A stretch of 11,360 bases of DNA from Clostridiales bacterium. Lineage in GTDB: Bacteria; Bacillota; Clostridia; Oscillospirales; Oscillospiraceae. The notes under the pieces are model-generated. The model saw only the letters and a program-made list of their open reading frames with translations, was not told where the DNA came from and made no database searches. Made by a program: the position numbers and the translations under genes. Positions within the stretch are counted from its first letter, which is position 1. The number at the start of each line of letters is the position of its first letter. Where the stretch lies: positions 5,693-17,052 of the forward strand of contig DQIA01000059.1 of assembly GCA_003525905.1 (NCBI GenBank). Reading direction: 5' to 3'. This document shows, piece by piece, positions 6,546-11,360 of the stretch.

Positions 6546-7391
6546 TCATCCTCCGTGCAGATAGAGCAGGTTGCCCAGCGTGACCGGCAGAGCGCGCCGC
6601 TCGATCACCGCGTCGACAAAGCCATGCTCGCGCAGGAACTCCGCGCGTTGGAAATTGCCGGGCAGCTGCGAGCCGGTCGTCTGCTCCACGACGCGGCGGC
6701 CGGCAAAGCCGATGAGCGCGTTCGGCTCGGCGAGAATGATATCCGCCTGCATGGCGAACGAAGCCGTCACGCCGCCGGTCGTCGGATCGGTCAGCACGGC
6801 GATGTACAGAAGTCCCGCCTCGCTGTGGCGCTTGACCGCGCCGGAGCACTTGGCCATCTGCATGAGGGACACGACGCCCTCCTGCATCCGCGCGCCGCCG
6901 GAGGCCGTGAAGCCGATGACAGGCAGGCGCTGGGCCAGTGCGAACTCAAACAGGCGGGTGATCTTCTCGCCCACGGCAGAGCCCATGGAGGCCATGATAA
7001 AGCTGGAATCCATGACGAACGTCGCGCAGAACATGCCGCCGATGGCGGCCGTTCCGCACAGGACGGCCTCGTTCTCGCCCGTCGTTTTGCGGGCCTTTTC
7101 CAGCTTTTCGGCATAACCGGGGAAGCTCAGAAAATCGACGCTCGTCACATCGGCATCCAGCTCCTGGAAGCTTCCGGCATCGAACGTGTGCGTGATGCGC
7201 TCCCGCGCATTCATACGGAAATACGCGCCGCAGGCCGGGCAGATCATCGCGCCCTGCTCCACGGCCGTGCGGCCGCTCTCCATCTTGCACTTTGGGCAAA
7301 CGTGCGTCTGCGGCACCGGGCGCGCCGGAGGCGCAGGGGGCAGCTCCGTGCGGCTCTGCGTATATTCGCGGATCAGGTCGCGGAGCAGCAC
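6546..7391 (-). CDS. accD: Acetyl-CoA carboxylase carboxyltransferase subunit beta
   Basis: Partner of AccA in the carboxyltransferase half-reaction. The 281-residue protein begins with a short Pro-rich lead. A four-Cys zinc ribbon follows (C32-x2-C35 and C51-x2-C54, CPKC..CPAC), then the crotonase-fold domain with M136-G-S-A-V-G-E-K, S164-G-G-A-R-M-Q-E-G and T204-T-G-G-V-T-A-S-F-A. Length and order match bacterial AccD. I place the start at GTG 7391-7389, with GGAGG a few bases upstream. It overlaps the 3' end of fabD by 19 nt. The frame is open further upstream within fabD, but that extension has no family similarity and no ribosome site. The overlap means fabD and accD are co-translated. 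Confidence 0.93.
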   Translation of the reverse strand: MLLRDLIREYTQSRTELPPAPPARPVPQTHVCPKCKMESGRTAVEQGAMICPACGAYFRMNARERITHTFDAGSFQELDADVTSVDFLSFPGYAEKLEKARKTTGENEAVLCGTAAIGGMFCATFVMDSSFIMASMGSAVGEKITRLFEFALAQRLPVIGFTASGGARMQEGVVSLMQMAKCSGAVKRHSEAGLLYIAVLTDPTTGGVTASFAMQADIILAEPNALIGFAGRRVVEQTTGSQLPGNFQRAEFLREHGFVDAVIERRALPVTLGNLLYLHGG

Positions 7392-8302
7392 AGCATTCCC
7401 TCCTCCTGCAGCTTTGCCAGACCGGCAAGGCTGTCGACCGCAAAGCTGCGGCATTCCGGCAGATTCTTGCGCACGAGCTTGCACAGCACCATGCCCGCGC
7501 CGCACTCGACAAACGTGTCAAAGCCCTGCTCGTTCAGATGGCGCAGCGTCTCCTTCCAGCGGACCGGATGGTTGATCTGCTGCGTGAGCAGCTCGCGGAC
7601 GTTCTCGCCGTAGGGCTCGGCCGTGCGGTTGGCATAGGCCGGAAGCGTGGGCTTCTGCAGGGGCGTGTCCGCGAGGATCGCACCGAACTCTGCCGAAGCG
7701 GGGTCCATATACGGCGAGTGGAAGCCGCCGCTGACGTTCAGCGGCATGCTGCGGCCGCCCGCAGCCGCGACATCGGCATACAGGCGCTCCAGCTCATCCC
7801 GGTCGCCCGAGACGGCGATCTGCCCGTCGCAGTTGTAATTGACCGGCCAGACATGGTCATAGGCGGCGCAGAGGCGCTCGACCGTCTCGTCCGGCAGCTT
7901 AACAATGGCCGCCATGGAGGCGTTGACGTTTTTCCCGGCCCGCGCCATGCTTGCGCCGCGCGCACAGGCAAGGCGGAAGCCCGTCATGCCGTCATAGGCC
8001 CCGGCAAAGGCCAGCGCAGGGATCTCGCCGAGCGAGAAGCCCGCAACAGCCTCCGGCTGCAGGCCGCTGTCGCGCAGGGCGTAGGCGGCGGCAAGATCGG
8101 CCAGATACAGGCAGGGCTGCGTGTTTTCGGTCTGGCGCAGCTCGTCGTCGCTCCCGGCGAACATCTGCTGCAGCGTGCCGGGGCGAAGCTCCTCCGCAGC
8201 GTCAAACAACGCGCGGACGGAGGCAAAATGTTCATAGAATTCCTTCCCCATGCCGGCGCGCTGCGCGCCCTGCCCGGAGAACAGAAAAGCGGTCTTTCCC
8301 AT
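7373..8302 (-). CDS. fabD: Malonyl-CoA:ACP transacylase (FabD family)
   Basis: It transfers malonyl from CoA to the carrier protein, loading extender units for the ketosynthase. At 309 residues it is full length. It shows the N-terminal F-S-G-Q-G-A-Q block (8-14), nucleophile S90 in G-F-S-L-G-E, R115 (for the malonyl carboxylate) in A-R-G-A-S-M, H195 in F-H-S-P and the late Gln in L-T-Q-Q-I-N-H-P-V-R-W (239-249). Most FabD proteins have His before the nucleophile (GHSLG), and here it is Phe. The catalytic Ser-His pair is intact. The ATG has GAGGG eight to nine bases upstream. It is the first gene of the operon, and a promoter lies 39-67 nt upstream. Confidence 0.94.
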   Translation of the reverse strand: MGKTAFLFSGQGAQRAGMGKEFYEHFASVRALFDAAEELRPGTLQQMFAGSDDELRQTENTQPCLYLADLAAAYALRDSGLQPEAVAGFSLGEIPALAFAGAYDGMTGFRLACARGASMARAGKNVNASMAAIVKLPDETVERLCAAYDHVWPVNYNCDGQIAVSGDRDELERLYADVAAAGGRSMPLNVSGGFHSPYMDPASAEFGAILADTPLQKPTLPAYANRTAEPYGENVRELLTQQINHPVRWKETLRHLNEQGFDTFVECGAGMVLCKLVRKNLPECRSFAVDSLAGLAKLQEEGMLCCSAT

Positions 8303-8340
8303 AGTCGACCCTCATTTCTCGACAGTTTTCGTTTGTAGCC

Positions 8341-8369
8341 ACTATAGCAAAACCCCATTGCTTTCGCAA
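8341..8369 (-). promoter_or_regulatory. Promoter of the acyl-synthesis operon
   Basis: On the minus strand, TTGCGA (8369-8364) is followed by a 17-nt spacer and TATAGT (8346-8341): five of six matches to the -10 consensus and four of six to the -35. Transcription should begin near 8334, about 32 nt before the fabD ATG. A 6-bp inverted repeat CATTGC/GCAATG (8356-8361/8366-8371) overlaps the -35 box and could be an operator. It does not resemble the FapR or FabT sites I know. Confidence 0.65.
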
Positions 8370-8437
8370 TGTGCATTCCCCGAAAGCTGCGCTATTTTCA
8401 TACGCCGCCGTCGAAATGTCCAAAGAAATATCCTGTT

Positions 8438-8457
8438 ACAGCTTCATTCCAAGCTGT
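8438..8457 (-). terminator. Possible weak terminator after the cysteine hydrolase gene
   Basis: A perfect 7-bp stem ACAGCTT/AAGCTGT with a 6-nt loop begins on the last base of the hydrolase stop codon. No U-run follows, so it may only pause or stabilise the transcript, and read-through into the fabD operon is possible. Confidence 0.3.
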
Positions 8458-8990
8458 CACTTCGCGTCGGGTGCAATATTTAACACGTCGATCTGACAGC
8501 ACTGCATCGCAGAGAGCGCATTGCGGTGGTTCTCGGGCGTCACGCCCGCGCAGCAGGCCGCATCCACGGAAACGGGAAGCTCCGGGCAGAAGGCCTTGCA
8601 CAGCAGGGCGTTCGAAATGACGCAGATATCCGTGCACAGGCCGACGAGCTCCACGCGGTCGATTTCGCCCGCCGCGAAGCGGCTGCGCACCAGCTCGCCG
8701 AGGGCAGTGGAGCCGAACGTCGGCTTTTCGATCCGCCCTGCCTCCGCCCGGACGGTCAGGCCGTCGGCCAGCGCGTGGCCCCAGGTGCCGCGGATGCAGT
8801 GCGGCACGGGCAGCCTCTTGCCCTCCTGCGTGGCAAGGTAGTCCTCGCCGTGGGTGTCGAGTGTATAGACAACGGCATCCGCCGCTGCGATCTTCGCATT
8901 CACATGCGGCACGATCGCCTGCGCCTCCGCCGTGCCCAGCGCACCGGTCACGAAGTCATTCTGCATATCGACTACGATAAGTAAGGTCAT
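8457..8990 (-). CDS. Nicotinamidase-like cysteine hydrolase (isochorismatase superfamily)
   Basis: A 177-residue hydrolase with the Asp-Lys-Cys triad of the isochorismatase fold: D8 in V-V-D-M-Q-N-D-F, K89 in E-K-P-T-F-G-S, and C123 in L-C-T-D-I-C. The metal site of true nicotinamidases also seems present (D45 and H47 in L-D-T-H, H64 in V-P-H-C-I-R-G-T). Together with Q-E-G-K-R-L-P-V-P-H-C, this fits the PncA branch, which turns nicotinamide into nicotinate for NAD recycling. Related cysteine hydrolases act on other amides, so the substrate is not certain. The ATG overlaps the stop of the upstream alpha/beta hydrolase (ATGA), with AAGGAAG ahead of it, so both are on one transcript. It is shorter than E. 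coli PncA (about 213 residues). Confidence 0.88.
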   Translation of the reverse strand: MTLLIVVDMQNDFVTGALGTAEAQAIVPHVNAKIAAADAVVYTLDTHGEDYLATQEGKRLPVPHCIRGTWGHALADGLTVRAEAGRIEKPTFGSTALGELVRSRFAAGEIDRVELVGLCTDICVISNALLCKAFCPELPVSVDAACCAGVTPENHRNALSAMQCCQIDVLNIAPDAK

Positions 8991-9952
8991 TTTGTCTCTT
9001 CCTTTCCGTATCCGGCCGTCAGACCGAAAAATTCCAGAACTGCACCCAAAAACGCCGCCAATCCGGCATTTCCGGCGTTGTACAGCTCGTGCTTTTCGTC
9101 GGGGAATTCCAGCAGCCGCCCCTGCGGCAGGCGCGCGGCCAGCAGGCGCTGCTCCCGCAGGCTGACCTGCGTGTCCCGCCCGGCGCTGCACACCAGGACC
9201 GGGACCTGCACCCTGCGGCAGGCGCGCGGGCTGAGGACCCGGCTGCGCAGGGCGAGCGATTCATAGACCCAGCGGTTCGACGCGCCCATCGTCTGATAGG
9301 CAGGACACTCTGCGCGGCAGTCCATGGCGGCGTGGAAACGGGCGCGGCTCGTGCAGCCGCTGCACGAAAATTCGGCGTTGGGATCATAAGCGCCGGAAAA
9401 CAGCGGGCTTTTCTCCCGCTCGCCCCGCCGCAGCAGCATGCGCGCACAGCCGAGCGCCAGCCAGTGCGGCGCGCGGCCCGTCTGCGGACAGAGCATGGGC
9501 GAGCACAAAACGGCGCGTGCAGCACAGTCCGGCCGCTCCTGCAGAAGGCGTGCGGCCACGCCGCCGCCCATGGAGTGGCCAAACAGCAGCGGCCGCTCCG
9601 GGACGATATCTCGCAGGAAGCAGGCTATATCGCGTACATAGTCCTCGAACCGGTCGACGTGCACGATGCCGCCCTGCCCGTGGCCGCGCAGCACCGGCAG
9701 CCAGACCGTGCAGCCCGCCTGCCGGAGATAGCGGCACAGCTCACGGTATTTTTCCGGAAACTCCGTGAACCCGTGCAGGAGGACCACATGGGCACGCGGC
9801 CGGTCTGCGTGCACGGCCTGCCACGGCAGCTCCGTGCCGTCAAAGCCGCGATAGGTCCCCGCCGTGCGGTGCGGCTCCATCTCCCGCTCCGCCTCCCGGA
9901 GCCATGCGCCCAACGCCGCCTCCGGCGCGAGTGCAAACGGAAGCTCCCCCAT
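8987..9952 (-). CDS. Alpha/beta hydrolase, PldB/monoacylglycerol-lipase-like
   Basis: A 321-residue serine hydrolase of the Hydrolase_4 / serine aminopeptidase S33 group, nearest in pattern to lysophospholipase L2 (PldB) and monoacylglycerol lipases. The oxyanion strand is L-L-H-G-F (58-62), with L-R-G-H-G-Q-G-G (88-95). The nucleophile is S127 in G-H-S-M-G-G, the acid D260 in A-G-R-D and the base H288 in E-K-H-E. There is no signal peptide, so it is probably cytoplasmic and may act on lysolipids or acyl esters. I chose ATG 9952 because GAGGG lies seven bases upstream. A GTG at 9985 and an ATG at 9982 are in frame, but they would sit almost at the predicted transcript start. It is coupled to the cysteine hydrolase gene downstream. 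Confidence 0.88.
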   Translation of the reverse strand: MGELPFALAPEAALGAWLREAEREMEPHRTAGTYRGFDGTELPWQAVHADRPRAHVVLLHGFTEFPEKYRELCRYLRQAGCTVWLPVLRGHGQGGIVHVDRFEDYVRDIACFLRDIVPERPLLFGHSMGGGVAARLLQERPDCAARAVLCSPMLCPQTGRAPHWLALGCARMLLRRGEREKSPLFSGAYDPNAEFSCSGCTSRARFHAAMDCRAECPAYQTMGASNRWVYESLALRSRVLSPRACRRVQVPVLVCSAGRDTQVSLREQRLLAARLPQGRLLEFPDEKHELYNAGNAGLAAFLGAVLEFFGLTAGYGKEETK

Positions 9953-9995
9953 AGCTGCGCCCTCTTTCTCTCTTCTTCCCATCACAGGATTTCTT

Positions 9996-10004
9996 ATTAT
10001 AGCA
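9996..10004 (-). promoter_or_regulatory. Extended -10 promoter for the hydrolase/cysteine hydrolase pair
   Basis: The minus strand reads TGC-TATAAT, a perfect extended -10 element. No good -35 is visible at 17 nt, which extended -10 promoters tolerate. Transcription would start near 9989, about 37 nt before the chosen ATG at 9952. Confidence 0.6.
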
Positions 10005-10033
10005 CAGCGCGGCGGAATTTCCTAGAACGCGGT

Positions 10034-10075
10034 TTGAAAATCGCAAAAAACGGGCATACCCTCCAAAAAAGGAGG
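10034..10075 (+). promoter_or_regulatory. 5' region of the plus-strand hydrolase: weak promoter and hairpin over the ribosome site
   Basis: The ribosome site GGAGG (10071-10075) is exactly complementary to CCTCC (10060-10064), with a loop of six A, so the message could fold to hide it. TTGAAA (10034-10039) with a poor -10 TACCCT (10057-10062, 17-nt spacer) is the nearest promoter candidate. If it were used, transcription would start inside the hairpin and the left arm would be missing, so only an upstream start would make the hairpin functional. Confidence 0.35.
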
Positions 10076-10084
10076 ACAAAAGAA

Positions 10085-10948
10085 TTGCTCACGCTGTTTC
10101 TCTTGACCGTTCTGATCTATCACCGCTGCTTCCGGCGCTACGACGCCGATCCGGAGCCGGAGCTTGGCCTGCCCACAAAAAGGCTCACGTTTTTGAGTGG
10201 GCCGAACCGCCTGCAGGGCTACTTATGCGGCACGGGGGACACGCTCGCCGTCCTCGCGCCAGGGCTTGGGAACGGAGCGTTTTCCTATGCGCCGCAGATC
10301 CAATGGCTCGCCAAAGCCGGGCTGCGCGTGTTTTCATTTGACTACACCGGCTGCTACGGCAGCACGGGCCGGTCGTGCCGGGGCTTTCCGCAGGCAGCGG
10401 ACGACCTGCGCGCCGCGCTGCGCTTTCTGGAGGAAAACGGCCGCTTCGGCAGCCACCGCCTCGTCCTGCTCGGCCACAGCATGGGCGGCTATGCCGTCTG
10501 CTGCGCCCTGCCGGGAAGCCGGGTGGATGCGGCCGTGTGCATCGGCGGGGTGAACAGTCCCATGGAGGCCACGCTCTCGCCGGTCCTGCACCACATCGGC
10601 GTGCTTGCCTATGCGCATTATCCGGCGCTGTACCTCTATCAGGCCGCGCGCTTCGGACTGCGCGCCCTGCGCCGCACCGCCGCACAGGCTGCCGCCGAGT
10701 CCGGGACGCCGCTGCTGCTCGTCGGCGGCGTGCACGACTGGATCGCTCCGCTGCACCGCAGCTCCATTCTGGCCCATCTGCACGCGCTGCCGCAGGCGCA
10801 GGCCCTGCTCTGGGCCGAGCCGGAGCACGACGGCCACGCCGACCTGCTGTTCGGCGCGACCCGCAGCGAGGCCAACCCCGCCCTCATGGCACAGATCACC
10901 CGCTTCCTCCGCCCCGAAAAATTCGACGAAATGAAAAAAAGTTGTTGA
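10085..10948 (+). CDS. Membrane-anchored alpha/beta hydrolase
   Basis: A 287-residue serine hydrolase. A short hydrophobic segment at residues 2-12 is followed by basic residues (H-R-C-F-R-R), which fits an N-terminal anchor with the bulk in the cytoplasm. The triad is S132 in L-L-G-H-S-M-G-G, D218 in G-G-V-H-D-W and a His in E-H-D-G-H-A-D (H251 most likely, or H248). The strand before the nucleophile has F-D-Y-T-G-C-Y-G-S-T-G (85-95), typical of this superfamily. I infer a TTG start (10085-10087), because AAGGAGG is nine bases upstream and no ATG or GTG in this frame fits. The frame stays open far upstream, but only as the antisense of the neighbouring hydrolase. It is divergent from that hydrolase and shows little similarity to it beyond the fold. 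The substrate is unknown. Its TGA overlaps the -35 box of the tRNA promoter. Confidence 0.82.
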   Translation: MLTLFLLTVLIYHRCFRRYDADPEPELGLPTKRLTFLSGPNRLQGYLCGTGDTLAVLAPGLGNGAFSYAPQIQWLAKAGLRVFSFDYTGCYGSTGRSCRGFPQAADDLRAALRFLEENGRFGSHRLVLLGHSMGGYAVCCALPGSRVDAAVCIGGVNSPMEATLSPVLHHIGVLAYAHYPALYLYQAARFGLRALRRTAAQAAAESGTPLLLVGGVHDWIAPLHRSSILAHLHALPQAQALLWAEPEHDGHADLLFGATRSEANPALMAQITRFLRPEKFDEMKKSC

Positions 10949-10973
10949 CAATTTTCTATCCTGCTGATATAAT
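10945..10973 (+). promoter_or_regulatory. Consensus promoter for tRNA-Thr
   Basis: TTGACA (10945-10950), a 17-nt spacer, then TATAAT (10968-10973): a perfect match to the sigma-70/sigma-A consensus in both boxes and in spacing. The start should be near 10980, giving a leader of about 13 nt before the tRNA. The stop codon TGA of the preceding hydrolase gene lies inside the -35 box (10946-10948). Confidence 0.93.
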
Positions 10974-10992
10974 AGCAGAGCTGTCAGGAAAT

Positions 10993-11068
<76 letters not shown>

Positions 11069-11069
11069 G

Positions 11070-11108
11070 AAACCTTCAAAGCCTTCGGGTTTTGAAGGTT
11101 TTTCTTTT
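11070..11108 (+). terminator. Intrinsic terminator of tRNA-Thr
   Basis: An 11-bp perfect stem AAACCTTCAAA/TTTGAAGGTTT (11070-11080/11091-11101) with a GCCTTCGGGT loop, followed by TTCTTTT. It starts 2 nt after the CCA end. Confidence 0.92.
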
Positions 11109-11119
11109 ACCGTAGGCAA

Positions 11120-11136
11120 AACTGGAGACCTCATCC
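11120..11136 (-). repeat. 17-nt inverted copy of part of tRNA-Thr
   Basis: These 17 nt are the exact reverse complement of 11031-11047, which covers the 3' strand of the anticodon stem, the variable loop and the start of the T arm. They lie just past the tRNA terminator. On a read-through transcript they could pair with the tRNA. Alternatively they are debris of a rearrangement that also left the direct copy at 11207-11235. Confidence 0.8.
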
Positions 11137-11176
11137 CCTTGCGCGAAGCGCATTCTGATCCGAGGTCGCTCCGGGC

Positions 11177-11200
11177 TCCCGCGGAGCCTGCTCCGCGGGA
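11177..11200. repeat. GC-rich hairpin between the tRNA copies
   Basis: A perfect 10-bp stem TCCCGCGGAG/CTCCGCGGGA around CCTG, with no U-run. The flanking 11146-11168 segment keeps AGCGCAT and GAGGTC in the same order as in tRNA-Thr, so the stretch may descend from a decayed tRNA copy. Confidence 0.6.
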
Positions 11201-11206
11201 CATGGA

Positions 11207-11235
11207 CTCCAGTTCGAATCTGGATAGCAGCTCCA
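11207..11235 (+). pseudogene. tRNA-Thr 3' fragment (duplicate of T arm, acceptor 3' strand and CCA)
   Basis: These 29 nt are identical to 11040-11068 of the intact tRNA. No matching acceptor 5' strand, D arm or anticodon arm precedes them, so this cannot be a working tRNA. The downstream hairpin at 11241-11266 resembles the first terminator, which favours a decayed tandem copy of the whole gene. A duplicated tRNA 3' end is also what integrative elements leave as an attachment site, but no integrase lies between the copies. Confidence 0.85.
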
Positions 11236-11240
11236 TAAAT

Positions 11241-11266
11241 GCTTCGAGACTTTCGGGTTTCGGAGC
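11241..11266 (+). terminator. Diverged copy of the tRNA terminator hairpin
   Basis: A 10-bp stem with two G-T pairs (11241-11250/11257-11266). Aligned with the first terminator it matches at 18 of 26 positions. Some stem changes are paired (outer C-G to G-C, inner A-T to G-C), so the fold was kept. It lacks a U-run. Confidence 0.5.
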
Positions 11267-11267
11267 T

Positions 11268-11357
11268 CAGCTTGTCAAAAAAGTCCCTTCGGGATTTTTC
11301 GCCAAGCTGCTTTCAGAATTGCAAAATTCAATTCTGTAGTATTATTTTGCAATTCTG
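11268..11357 (+). repeat. Two-hairpin intergenic repeat, copy 3 (downstream of tRNA-Thr region)
   Basis: In plus-strand order, hairpin B has outer arms 11268-11274/11303-11309 and inner pairing of the AAAAA and TCCC blocks. Hairpin A follows, with a 14-bp stem 11314-11327/11344-11357. Read in this direction, its first 25 nt are identical to the minus strand of copy 1. An extra CAATTCTG at 11329-11336 can pair with 11314-11321 as an alternative fold. It is inverted relative to the other two copies, and so is the transcription unit it follows. Confidence 0.85.
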
Positions 11358-11360
11358 CCG

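Noticed and set aside
5730..7613. A 627-codon open frame on the plus strand
   Set aside because: It runs antisense through accA, accD and part of fabD, has no recognisable domain and is low-complexity Arg/Ala/Gly. High third-position GC of the minus-strand genes keeps it open.
8232..8423. A 63-codon minus-strand frame across the fabD promoter, considered as a leader peptide
   Set aside because: It contains the -10/-35 region, overlaps the fabD start out of frame and shows no run of regulatory codons.

Overview
The window looks like chromosomal DNA of a GC-rich anaerobic Firmicute, most likely a clostridial gut-type bacterium of the Oscillospiraceae/Ruminococcaceae kind. The reasons are strong AGGAGG-type ribosome sites with GTG and TTG starts, promoters close to the sigma-A consensus, a tRNA gene with encoded CCA, and a lipoprotein with a Thr-Glu-Pro-rich spacer after its lipobox. 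The lineage is inferred from style only.

The centre (about 1.4-8.4 kb) is one minus-strand operon for acyl-chain synthesis. In transcription order it holds fabD (malonyl transferase), accD and accA (the two acetyl-CoA carboxyltransferase subunits), an acyl carrier protein, a 712-residue double ketosynthase, fabG (ketoreductase), fabZ (dehydratase) and a flavodoxin-fold reductase. Six of the seven junctions overlap or are spaced by 0-6 nt, so translation is coupled. The seventh is a 69-nt gap with a small hairpin before the carrier-protein gene. A good promoter lies just before fabD. The double ketosynthase joins an intact Cys-His-His ketosynthase to a shortened ketosynthase-like half that has lost the catalytic Cys and both His motifs. 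That is the logic of a KS-chain length factor pair from type II polyketide systems, fused in one chain. No enoyl reductase, FabH, AccB or AccC is in the operon. The set can load malonyl units, condense, ketoreduce and dehydrate, so it could make a polyunsaturated chain. It could equally be part of a split housekeeping fatty-acid system whose other genes lie elsewhere.

Upstream of the operon on the same strand are a PldB-like alpha/beta hydrolase and a nicotinamidase-like cysteine hydrolase (overlapping, one transcript). Divergent from them, on the plus strand, is a second alpha/beta hydrolase with an N-terminal membrane segment. Its stop codon overlaps the -35 box of a consensus promoter driving tRNA-Thr(GGT). 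Left of the operon is a minus-strand lipoprotein gene.

The non-coding DNA is unusually structured. A two-hairpin repeat of about 90 nt occurs three times, each time past the 3' end of a transcription unit and in the same orientation relative to that transcript. Positions 975-1417 form an almost continuous array of hairpins bounded by 32-nt direct repeats. Downstream of tRNA-Thr lie a 29-nt direct copy of the tRNA 3' end, a 17-nt inverted copy of part of the tRNA, and a second hairpin related to the tRNA terminator.
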